Source of the DNA: an uncultured bacterium
GTDB taxonomy: Bacteria > Cyanobacteriota > Vampirovibrionia > Gastranaerophilales > Gastranaerophilaceae
DNA length: 39,410 nt
Direction: 5' to 3'
Assembly (NCBI GenBank): GCA_900553895.1
Contig: USFB01000014.1
Coordinates: 1 to 39,410, forward strand
Shown here: in pieces, positions 15,900 to 23,947 of the stretch
Layout of the letters: each line of letters begins with the position of its first letter
How positions within the stretch are numbered: position 1 is the first letter of the stretch
Translations under genes and position numbers: made by a program
Notes under the pieces: generated by a model
Database searches by the model: none
What the model saw: the letters and a program-made list of their open reading frames with translations, nothing else
What the model was told of the DNA's origin: nothing

Positions 15900-16205
15900 A
15901 TGGCTATAACACTTTACCATTATTTGTTCATAGGTTTAGCACTTTTCCTTCTTGGTTTAATTGGTTCTGTCTTGTTGAAGAGCGTTATAAAAATCCTAAT
16001 ATCAATTGAATTTATGCTTTTGGGTATAAATATCAATTTTATTACATTTGCGACATTCTGCGACAACGTAAATTTCGAAGGTTACGTAATGTCTTTGTTT
16101 TATATCGGCTTAGGTGCAGTAGAACTCGCAGTTGCGTTATATATCTTTTATCTGATGTTTCAGAAAAAAGAAAGTGATAATATAGATAAATATACGGATT
16201 TGTAA
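15900..16205 (+). CDS. nuoK: NADH-quinone oxidoreductase subunit K
   Basis: Small three-helix membrane subunit, 101 residues, Mrp/antiporter-associated type. MAITLYHYLFIGLALFLLGL, then LKSVIKILISIEFMLLGINI with the conserved membrane Glu, and GLGAVELAVALYIFYLMF with the second Glu. The ATG at 15900 is chosen over the frame opening at 15858, since AAGGAGGGG lies upstream and the length then matches the family. After its stop comes the inverted-repeat element that separates it from nuoL. Confidence 0.95.
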   Translation: MAITLYHYLFIGLALFLLGLIGSVLLKSVIKILISIEFMLLGININFITFATFCDNVNFEGYVMSLFYIGLGAVELAVALYIFYLMFQKKESDNIDKYTDL

Positions 16206-16219
16206 GAAAGGGGGGAAAA

Positions 16220-16363
16220 GGGAATAAGGTAATAGGGTAATAAGGGAATAAGAGATTTTATTCGCTTCGCTCATTTTACTTTTTTATAAATAAAAATTTA
16301 ACAGAGTATATAAAGGAATTTTTAAAACCACTTATTCCCTTATTACCCTATTACCTTATTCCC
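16220..16363. repeat. 33-bp-armed inverted repeat element between nuoK and nuoL
   Basis: Arms at 16220-16252 and 16331-16363 are perfect reverse complements over 33 bases and each is built from variants of GGGAATAAG / GGTAATA. A 78-base AT-rich centre separates them. It interrupts an otherwise tightly overlapping operon, ending eight bases before the nuoL ATG. It looks like a miniature inverted-repeat element; as RNA it would form a very long hairpin. No coding potential is seen in it. Confidence 0.85.
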
Positions 16364-16371
16364 CTCCTAAT

Positions 16372-18198
16372 ATGCCAAACATAATACTTGACAACACCTA
16401 CCTAATTTTACTTCTCCCACTATGGATATTTTTAATCATAATGGGCGGACGATTTTTCTCTGTTTATGTTAATAAAAGAATTATTTATACATTGACACTT
16501 TTGTCATCGTTTTTAGGTGCGCTTTTGTGCTCAACCAGTTTACTTAAATTTGAAGAAACAATCGAACAAAGTTTTTCGTTTATAAAAATAAATAATTTTA
16601 TGATTACTTGCGGAGTACATATAGATAAATTATCACTTATAATAGCTCTTTGTTTGTTTGTCATAAGCTTTTTGGTGCAAGCGTTTTCAATATCTTATAT
16701 GAAAAACGAAGCGAAAAATTACAGATTTTTTGCATACTTGAATTTATTCAATTTCACAATGGCAGGACTTTTATTCAGCCCAAACCTTTTCCAAATGTAT
16801 TTCTTTTGGGAACTTGTCGGAGTGATGTCTTATTTGCTTATTGGCTTTGATTACAAGAAAAAAGAAAAATCCAATGCTTCTAAACGAGTATTTCTAATGA
16901 ATAGAATCGGTGATACAGCCTTAATAGCAGGCATAATTTCGGTTTCTTATTTTATGTATAATTATGCCGGAAACTCTTCTTTTGCAACTTTGTCATTTGA
17001 AGATATGAATTCTATTTCTACGCTTTTATGTGCATACACTTCTACGCCAATGTTTCACGTAATTTGCGGTTTGTTCATAATTGGTGCTGCCGTAAAATCC
17101 GCACAATTTCCGTTTTATACATGGTTACAGGATGCAATGGAAGCAAAGCTTCCAGTAAGTGCGCTTTTACACTCAGCAACAATGGTTGTAGCCGGTGTTT
17201 ATTTGCTTATTAGAATGTTGCCGTTCTTTAGCTTAGATAATAATTTATTAATATTTATTATAAGTCTAGGACTTCTAACCGCGCTTATTTGTTCAGTTTT
17301 AGCTTCTATTGAAACACATCCTAAGAAAGTTTTGGCATACTCAACTTCTGCAAATTTAGGTTTGATGTTTTTAGCAGTAGGAACACAAAATATAAAAGCT
17401 GCAGTAGTATTTTTGGTTGCACACGCATTAATAAAATCAATGTTATTTTTAGCGTTAGATACAAAAAACAGTTATGTCGGCTATGTAACATTCTTACTCG
17501 GCGCACTTAGTTTATCAGGTTTAATTTTCTCAGGCATGATTGCTAAAGAAGTTATTTTTACTTCATTAAACGGATTTGAGGCAATTGTATTTTGCATAAT
17601 TTCATTTGTGACGGCTTTTTACATAATGAGAATTTCTGTTTTAATGATTCAAAATGAAAAACTTGAAAATAAAATTGATTGGGCAGAATACTTACCAATT
17701 GCTATATTATTTATTTTAAATATCGCATTTTATTTCTTTATAAGACGTCATAGCGAATACAAAATCGCAGAACCTTTCTATACTGCACTTGCAGGCTGGG
17801 TTGTTGTTTATATTTGTTATATGAAAAATTGGCTTACAAAAATAAATGAAACACCAAAATTTTTAGAAAAATTTTATAATAATATTTTGAGTTTTGTTTA
17901 TGAAAAAATTGCCTTAGCCTGCAACTTCGTTGATGTAAGAATTTTAAGTAATTACAAACATTTTGGTACAATTCTAAAATTTGGCGTCAAGGTTTCTGAT
18001 TTTGTTGAAACATACATAATGAACGGCGTTGTAAACATTGTAGCGAACGGCTCTAAAAAGATTTCTGAAACAGATTCAATTTTGCAGAGCGGAAATGTAC
18101 AAACGTATAATGCGTATGCGTTTATTTTAGTTACAATAGTAATAACATTTGTACTTGTAACGTATAAATGGGTGCTTAGTCAAATGGGGATTGGATAA
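16372..18198 (+). CDS. nuoL: NADH-quinone oxidoreductase subunit L
   Basis: Antiporter-like proton-pumping subunit at the tip of the membrane arm, 608 residues, with the long lateral helix near the C-terminus. Motifs: MYFFWELVGVMSYLLIGFDY with the key Glu, FPFYTWLQDAMEAKLPVSAL, LHSATMVVAGVYLLIRM and HPKKVLAYSTSANLGLMF. The ATG at 16372 has no Shine-Dalgarno sequence; the preceding bases are the pyrimidine-rich right arm of the inverted-repeat element. It may depend on re-initiation or on a promoter inside the element. The stop is followed by 115 bases without a clear gene. Confidence 0.95.
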   Translation: MPNIILDNTYLILLLPLWIFLIIMGGRFFSVYVNKRIIYTLTLLSSFLGALLCSTSLLKFEETIEQSFSFIKINNFMITCGVHIDKLSLIIALCLFVISFLVQAFSISYMKNEAKNYRFFAYLNLFNFTMAGLLFSPNLFQMYFFWELVGVMSYLLIGFDYKKKEKSNASKRVFLMNRIGDTALIAGIISVSYFMYNYAGNSSFATLSFEDMNSISTLLCAYTSTPMFHVICGLFIIGAAVKSAQFPFYTWLQDAMEAKLPVSALLHSATMVVAGVYLLIRMLPFFSLDNNLLIFIISLGLLTALICSVLASIETHPKKVLAYSTSANLGLMFLAVGTQNIKAAVVFLVAHALIKSMLFLALDTKNSYVGYVTFLLGALSLSGLIFSGMIAKEVIFTSLNGFEAIVFCIISFVTAFYIMRISVLMIQNEKLENKIDWAEYLPIAILFILNIAFYFFIRRHSEYKIAEPFYTALAGWVVVYICYMKNWLTKINETPKFLEKFYNNILSFVYEKIALACNFVDVRILSNYKHFGTILKFGVKVSDFVETYIMNGVVNIVANGSKKISETDSILQSGNVQTYNAYAFILVTIVITFVLVTYKWVLSQMGIG

Positions 18199-18246
18199 AT
18201 GAGAAAAGTTATCGATGCAAAAAATTGCACCCTGCAATCTATTCAT

Positions 18247-18287
18247 TCCCCTCACCTACAACCCCTCTCCCACAAGGGGCGAGGGGA
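18247..18287. repeat. Short palindromic repeat between nuoL and nuoM
   Basis: CCCCTCACCTACAACCCC then a CTCTCCCACAAGGGGCGAG core. It is the same family as the copy inside coaBC (7822-7856, opposite strand) and a diverged relative of 1883-1906. It lies between nuoL and the nuoM ribosome-binding site (GGAG, 18304-18307). It is part of the 115-base gap 18199-18313, which also has a TGCAAAAAATTGCA motif near 18217. Confidence 0.75.
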
Positions 18288-18313
18288 GTAAATAACAAAT
18301 AACGGAGAAAACG

Positions 18314-19804
18314 ATGAACATATTTTTATCAATACCATTTTTAATATTCATGCCACTTGTAGTATCACTGTTTGTGATATCGCCTTTATTTACAAAAAAC
18401 GAAATAGTCGTTCGCCGTTTCACAAAAGGCGTTTGCCTATTTCACTTTTTGTATTCGATTTTGATGCTGGCTTGTTTTGATTCGGCAAATCCGTATATAA
18501 GTGAAATTCATTTTTTCGGACTTGATTGGGTGCAATCAATCGGAGTTAAATTTGCGTTTCAAATAGATTCTGTTTCAATGATTTTAACGGTTTTAACTTC
18601 GTTTGTATTTTTACTTGCAGCTTTTGCAAGCAAATTAAATATAAGAAAAAGTCACAAGTTTTATTACTCAATGCTTTTACTTTTGATGGCATCAATTCTT
18701 GGTATTTTTACAGCATCTGATATGTTCGTATTCTTCTTGTTCTGGGAATTAGAACTTATTCCTGCTTATTTTTTAATTGGCGGAAAATGGAGAGAAGAAG
18801 ACGAAACCCAACTGGAAAACGCAAAAAAATCAGCAGTAAAATATGTTTTATTTACGTTTTTAGGAAGCATGATTATGCTTTTAGGTATTCTGCTTTTGCA
18901 TTATTATAACTTTATTTCAAACGGAATTTTGTCTGCAAATTTTGCAGATATTGTAGACTCTGCAATTCCTGATTATATTCAAAATTTAATCGCGATTTGC
19001 CTTCTTATAGGTTTTGGTGTAAAACTTCCAATTGTGCCTTTACACACTTGGTTACCTGATGCGCACACAAATGCACCAACTCCTGTTAGTATGATTTTAG
19101 CAGGCATTTTGCTTAAAACAGGTGCGTATGGCATTTACAGATTTAATTATGAAACCATGCCTGTATCTTTTCATTGGCTTGCACCAGCGTTGGCAATTTT
19201 TGCTCTTATAAATATAATCTATACAGCATTTATTGCTTATGCTCAAACCGATATCAAACGTATCGTTGCTTATTCAAGTATTTCCAATATGGGCTTAATT
19301 TTATTAGGACTATGTGCTTTTGATAAAATCGGACTTTCAGCGTCAGTTTTCCACATGGTGGCTCACGCACTGGTAACTTGCGGTCTGTTTATGATTGCAG
19401 GAATCGTATATTTGAGATTTAAAAATAGAGATATTAACACGCTTGGCGGTATTGCAACAGTTATGCCGCGTTTGTTCGGTTTTGCAACACTAATTGTACT
19501 TGCATCAATTGGAGTTCCTGCTTTTGCGCCATTTGTGAGTGAAATTTTAACAATAATCGGTGCAATGAATTCTGATTTAAGTGAAATTTTAAAATTCTCT
19601 GCTGTCTTTTCATTGCCATTGTTAATTTTGAGTTCTTGTTACATGCTAAAATTCTTGCATAGAGGATTTTTTGCAGAGCTTAAACCTGAATACGAAAAAA
19701 TCAACGATATATCAGTCCATGAGTTTCTGGTTCTTGCCGCAATCCTCGCTGGCTTGGTAATTTTCGGTTTGTATCCGAACGCAATCCTGGGAATGATAGG
19801 ATAA
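18314..19804 (+). CDS. nuoM: NADH-quinone oxidoreductase subunit M
   Basis: Antiporter-like proton-pumping subunit of the membrane arm, 496 residues, about fourteen helices. Motifs: MFVFFLFWELELIPAYFLIG with the key Glu, VKLPIVPLHTWLPDAHTNAP, GILLKTGAYGIYRF and DIKRIVAYSSISNMGL. The start has a GGAG site with six bases of spacing. Preceded by a palindromic repeat, and followed ten bases later by nuoN. Confidence 0.96.
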   Translation: MNIFLSIPFLIFMPLVVSLFVISPLFTKNEIVVRRFTKGVCLFHFLYSILMLACFDSANPYISEIHFFGLDWVQSIGVKFAFQIDSVSMILTVLTSFVFLLAAFASKLNIRKSHKFYYSMLLLLMASILGIFTASDMFVFFLFWELELIPAYFLIGGKWREEDETQLENAKKSAVKYVLFTFLGSMIMLLGILLLHYYNFISNGILSANFADIVDSAIPDYIQNLIAICLLIGFGVKLPIVPLHTWLPDAHTNAPTPVSMILAGILLKTGAYGIYRFNYETMPVSFHWLAPALAIFALINIIYTAFIAYAQTDIKRIVAYSSISNMGLILLGLCAFDKIGLSASVFHMVAHALVTCGLFMIAGIVYLRFKNRDINTLGGIATVMPRLFGFATLIVLASIGVPAFAPFVSEILTIIGAMNSDLSEILKFSAVFSLPLLILSSCYMLKFLHRGFFAELKPEYEKINDISVHEFLVLAAILAGLVIFGLYPNAILGMIG

Positions 19805-19814
19805 GGAGTGCACA

Positions 19815-21248
19815 ATGCTAAACGATATATTTAATGTACTTCTTCCACAAACTTGCTTAGGATTTTTTATAATTCTTCAACTAATTTTATCTATGTGTAT
19901 TTCGCCAAGACAATTCAGATTTGCGCGTTTAATTTCAATCATAGGAATATCATTGAGTATTGTATTTCTTTCAACAGTACAAACCGAGCCGCAATATTTT
20001 GCATTTCGGAATTCTTTAATGTCAGACAGTTACACCTTGTTATTTGATTTTGCAATTTTATTATGCGGATTTTTTACGGCACTTTTAACAAAAAATCTTG
20101 TTAAAACAATGAAACGACACGCATATACTTTTCATGCAATACTTTTAACTGCAATTTTTGCGGCTATGAACATAATTTCAGCAAACGATTTTTTGACGCT
20201 TTTTGTGTCCGTTGAATTAATGAGTTTTTCTACTTATTTCTTAATTGCATCATCAAAAGGTTATTATTCAAAAGAAGCAAGTTTCAAATATTTATTAACC
20301 TCTGCTATTTCAAGCGGTATATTTTTATTCGGGGTTTCATATTTATACGGAATTACAGGCTCTTTGAATCTTACAAAAATTTATGAAGTTGTAGCTAATC
20401 AAGAACCTTCAATTATGTACTCAATTTCAGCCATAATGATAGTTTTAGGACTTATTTCCAAACTTGCGATATTTCCGTTTGCAAACTGGGTGATTGATGT
20501 TTACAAAGGCACAGAAACTTCAATTTTAGCGTTTTTATCAACAGTTCCAAAACTTGCGGTCTTTGGCATTTTATGCAGACTTTTAGTTTTTCCTCTGAGT
20601 AATAGTTTTGAACTAACTTTTGCAGTTGCAATCATATCTTTAATAACTGCGCTTTGGGCGAATACTTATGCTATCAGAGAAAAAAATGTTAAAGTTATTT
20701 TAGCGTGTTCAGCGTCTGCAAATTCATCTTACGCGCTTTTAGCAGCAAGTCTTGTGTCAGTTTATAATTTATCAACAGTAATTTTTTATCTTTTATGTTA
20801 CGTACTTATGAATATTTCAACTTTTGCATTTTTAAATATTTATAATGACAAAAATTCAATGAACGTTGAAGATTTTAAAGGAATTTTTTACAAAAGTCAC
20901 GGTTTAACAGGTGCTTACGCGGTTTCAATTTTAGCTTTAGCAGGAATCCCGATTACATCAGGTTTTATTGCAAAAATCTATTTGTTTACAGCGATTGCAA
21001 ATTCCGGATTGATATTTGTACCATTTTTATTAGCATTATTACTATTAACAGTTGTTGCTCTTTATTATTATTTAAAAATACTGCTACCTTTATTTGCAGA
21101 ATGTGACAAAAATACTCCTGTACCAATTTTGAATGTAAATTTTTCACAAAAATTTGTTCTTGTTGTAACAACGGTTGTTACAATGCTTATTGGAATTTAT
21201 CCTGAAAAAATTATTGAATTATGTAGATTTATTGCATACAATATTTAA
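19815..21248 (+). CDS. nuoN: NADH-quinone oxidoreductase subunit N
   Basis: Third antiporter-like subunit, 477 residues, about thirteen or fourteen helices. Motifs: FLTLFVSVELMSFSTYFLIA, FKYLLTSAISSGIFLFG, KLAIFPFANWVIDVYKGTET and LALAGIPITSGFIAKIYLF. ATG at 19815 follows AAGGAG. It ends the operon; no nuoE, nuoF or nuoG follows. The 68-base gap after it holds T-runs but no clear stem-loop terminator, and a promoter for the next gene. Confidence 0.95.
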   Translation: MLNDIFNVLLPQTCLGFFIILQLILSMCISPRQFRFARLISIIGISLSIVFLSTVQTEPQYFAFRNSLMSDSYTLLFDFAILLCGFFTALLTKNLVKTMKRHAYTFHAILLTAIFAAMNIISANDFLTLFVSVELMSFSTYFLIASSKGYYSKEASFKYLLTSAISSGIFLFGVSYLYGITGSLNLTKIYEVVANQEPSIMYSISAIMIVLGLISKLAIFPFANWVIDVYKGTETSILAFLSTVPKLAVFGILCRLLVFPLSNSFELTFAVAIISLITALWANTYAIREKNVKVILACSASANSSYALLAASLVSVYNLSTVIFYLLCYVLMNISTFAFLNIYNDKNSMNVEDFKGIFYKSHGLTGAYAVSILALAGIPITSGFIAKIYLFTAIANSGLIFVPFLLALLLLTVVALYYYLKILLPLFAECDKNTPVPILNVNFSQKFVLVVTTVVTMLIGIYPEKIIELCRFIAYNI

Positions 21249-21316
21249 AACTAGCAAAAAATTTTTTTACGGTTTTTTAACTAATTGATATAGTAAAATA
21301 GCAAAAGGGATATAAT

Positions 21317-23263
21317 ATGAACACCATTACAGGAATAAATTCTACACAATTTAAGTCGCTAAAAATGTCTAACGGACGTAGGACTTATATACAGCACCAA
21401 GTAACATCAATTCTTCATCAAGACTATAATGACATCGCAAAGATAACAAATTCTGTTTCACCTAAAAAAGTCCACTTTATAAGAAACTTGGCAGAATGGT
21501 ATAATGAACATAATTTCTATAGAAACATTAATGAAGTAGAAGATTCAACTTATGTTAATAAAGTTTTCGAATCAATAAAAAATCCTAAAAACATCCACCT
21601 TTACATCGGTGAACACTTTGCTGATTCTTTTAAAAATATGGCAAGAATAATTGATGGTGCACAAGGAAGTTCAAAAAAATTACAATTAGTAAAAAAAATT
21701 AATGATGAACTATTCCAAAATGCTCGAGAACATAAAGACAACACTATGATAATAGACATTATAGAATCTCCTCATGCAAAAGAATATGCCAACAATTATA
21801 AAAAAATAAAACCATATTTAATACTTAATAAGAATAATCCAAATGCAATAAAAGATTTAGATAAAATGTTTGAAACAAAAACTTTTGATGCAAAACTATA
21901 CAAGTTAAGGTTAAATAACAAAAATATTAAAGAGAGTTTAGGTTATAAAGATACACCTATTTTAAACAAAGAAGTATTTTTTAATAACTATAATAAATAC
22001 ACTTCTGATTTTATAAAAGCTTTACACCATAATGTATATATTTCAACTGAAATGATGCAAAATGGAGTGGATAAAGATGTATTGTACATGCTTACGACCT
22101 TAGATAAGAATAATCACAAAGTACGCAATAACTTACTATCATCCTTATTTGGAACTTTTGATGCAGAAACAAAAGCTGAAAGAATTGCAAAAATCAAAGC
22201 ATTAAAAAATGTATTTGAAATCATTGACAATGATAAATATGCAAAAGATTTTGTAAAAAAATCAATGACTGAAATTTCAGAAAATATTGATGCAGAAGGT
22301 TTACAAGAAATTTTAACAAACATCTCTACTAAAAAACTATCCATCTTCAGAAAAAACGCTTGGAATATAATAGAACAAACAAAAAAACAAGAACGTATTG
22401 AAACATTAAATCGCGAAATTCTAAATCCTTTGTTTATTACCCAAATAAATAAAATAAGATTGGCAGATCGCGTTTACTGTGGATTTGAAAAAGATAGAAC
22501 ATTTTTCGGTAATGCTTACGCTCGTATAGCAAACTTTTTCAACATATTAAGAGATAAAATGACAAAAGATGTTGCTGAAAGTATACCTAGAACACAACAA
22601 AAAGCAACTACTCCAGTCAAAGAAACAATAGCAAAAGAACCAAAAGCAGAAAAAATTGAAGAAATTGAAAAGAAATTAACAACTCCTATCAATGAACCAA
22701 CAATTGAAAAAAATGTTGAACAAGAAATTCTACCAGCAATACTTCCTCAAAAAGAAAATGCTCCAAAGGAAACTGCAAAAACTGTTAAACAAATTATTGC
22801 TGAGAATGTATTATCTTTCATTTCTCCAAAATTGGGAGAAAAAACATTTGCGAAGCAAAACGATTTGTACTCAAAAAATGCAACAAAAATCCGTTTAGGC
22901 ATGCTTCCTGAGATTTTCTCATCAGTTGCTGATACAAGAAAAGCCGATAGAGCTGTTGGCAAAAAAAGAATCAATTCTGCAAACAAAGATGTATTGAATC
23001 TATACTTGAAAATCAACGGCAAAAATAAGAAATTCGTAAATTACTTACTAAAGAAACGCAATGTTGATAATACCCGCATGTTCGAAGTTAAGGATATTAT
23101 TGCAATACTTGATAAAGCAGAAGCTAAAATTGCAAAAGATAAAAAATTAAACCCTGCTTATAAAGCAAAAGACGCAAGACAATATTATAATCACTTGTAC
23201 GAGGCAAAGATAGAACAATACGGAAAAGTAAAACCTCAAAGGAAATTAAAAACGAATGCTTAG
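21317..23263 (+). CDS. Unrecognised soluble protein with N-terminal FKS motif
   Basis: A protein of 648 residues, no signal peptide or membrane helix, lysine- and asparagine-rich and mostly helical. It begins MNTITGINSTQFKSLKMSNG. Residues about 1-410 form a helical part; about 430-490 are a low-complexity Thr/Glu/Pro/Lys linker; about 495-648 form a second basic helical part. ATG at 21317 has AAGGGA at 21305-21310, and a -10-like TAAAAT at 21294-21299. It shares the short N-terminal pattern I....(T/N).FKS with the next gene, eleven bases downstream, suggesting one transcript. No known family is recognised and no function is proposed. Confidence 0.8.
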   Translation: MNTITGINSTQFKSLKMSNGRRTYIQHQVTSILHQDYNDIAKITNSVSPKKVHFIRNLAEWYNEHNFYRNINEVEDSTYVNKVFESIKNPKNIHLYIGEHFADSFKNMARIIDGAQGSSKKLQLVKKINDELFQNAREHKDNTMIIDIIESPHAKEYANNYKKIKPYLILNKNNPNAIKDLDKMFETKTFDAKLYKLRLNNKNIKESLGYKDTPILNKEVFFNNYNKYTSDFIKALHHNVYISTEMMQNGVDKDVLYMLTTLDKNNHKVRNNLLSSLFGTFDAETKAERIAKIKALKNVFEIIDNDKYAKDFVKKSMTEISENIDAEGLQEILTNISTKKLSIFRKNAWNIIEQTKKQERIETLNREILNPLFITQINKIRLADRVYCGFEKDRTFFGNAYARIANFFNILRDKMTKDVAESIPRTQQKATTPVKETIAKEPKAEKIEEIEKKLTTPINEPTIEKNVEQEILPAILPQKENAPKETAKTVKQIIAENVLSFISPKLGEKTFAKQNDLYSKNATKIRLGMLPEIFSSVADTRKADRAVGKKRINSANKDVLNLYLKINGKNKKFVNYLLKKRNVDNTRMFEVKDIIAILDKAEAKIAKDKKLNPAYKAKDARQYYNHLYEAKIEQYGKVKPQRKLKTNA

Positions 23264-23274
23264 AAAGTAAATAT

Positions 23275-23904
23275 ATGCAAATATCAACCAACAATTTTAA
23301 TACAAATTTCAAATCGACTTTTCCGGTTGCTCATTGGATTGCTGAATCAAACAGCAGTTTTGCGCCAGTATCGAATTTAGAACTTGTTAAGAAATTACAA
23401 GGCAAGCTTGTAAGAGTTTTAAACAAACCTCTGAAAGACAGCACTAAGCCGTTTAATAACTTAGAACAAAAAATTCGTGCTTATGTCGGCGCAAGTGATG
23501 CTGATTACCGAAATGTACCGCACGTGCGCTCGTTTTATAATAGAACATCAAACTTCCCACAAAAATTCTCACCTGTTTCGTACATAATTACCGGCACAGA
23601 TGTTGATTTCTTCGAAGAATATTTGGCTAAAAATATCGGTCGAGCCAAAAATTTTTCTAAAGAACAATGGAAACACCCTTATTCTCAAGAAACATTTGAC
23701 GCCATTAATCTTTACAACAGTAAAGGTTTAGCATTTGTTAAGCGCGACTCCAGTCAAATTAAAGACGAACAAAATATGAGCTATATCTTACATACAAAGT
23801 TCGAAATCATAAGAAATAAACTTGGTAAAATCAAAGATTATAAACTCTTAGATGCAAGATTTCTTCCTTCAAGCGGTCCTAAAAATCCGCTTGAAAAAAT
23901 ATAA
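23275..23904 (+). CDS. Unrecognised protein with N-terminal FKS motif
   Basis: A protein of 209 residues starting MQISTNNFNTNFKSTFPVAH. No signal peptide or transmembrane helix is visible. The middle contains aromatic- and basic-rich stretches (VRSFYNRTSNFPQKFSPVSY, DVDFFEEYLAKNIGR) suggesting a compact fold; the C-terminus is PSSGPKNPLEKI. It lies 11 bases after the preceding FKS-motif gene and 43 bases before dnaG, which has its own promoter. Ribosome-binding site is weak (AGAAAG). No family recognised. Confidence 0.75.
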   Translation: MQISTNNFNTNFKSTFPVAHWIAESNSSFAPVSNLELVKKLQGKLVRVLNKPLKDSTKPFNNLEQKIRAYVGASDADYRNVPHVRSFYNRTSNFPQKFSPVSYIITGTDVDFFEEYLAKNIGRAKNFSKEQWKHPYSQETFDAINLYNSKGLAFVKRDSSQIKDEQNMSYILHTKFEIIRNKLGKIKDYKLLDARFLPSSGPKNPLEKI

Positions 23905-23910
23905 CAGAAT

Positions 23911-23941
23911 TTGAACCCGCAAACTTCTTTCATGCTACAAT
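23911..23941 (+). promoter_or_regulatory. dnaG-rpoD promoter with extended -10
   Basis: TTGAAC (23911-23916), then TGC and TACAAT (hexamer 23936-23941), 19-base spacing. The -10 ends six bases before the dnaG ATG at 23948 and no Shine-Dalgarno sequence is present, so the dnaG mRNA would be leaderless or nearly so. Confidence 0.6.
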
Positions 23942-23947
23942 ATTGTT

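Noticed and set aside
16220..16363. CRISPR-like array from the repeated GGGAATAAG units
   Set aside because: Units are adjacent with no spacers; the pattern is an inverted repeat.
18199..18291. A 30-codon ORF (starting MRKVIDAKNC) directly after the nuoL stop
   Set aside because: Its last third is the palindromic repeat read through; there is no Shine-Dalgarno site fitting it. Probably chance.
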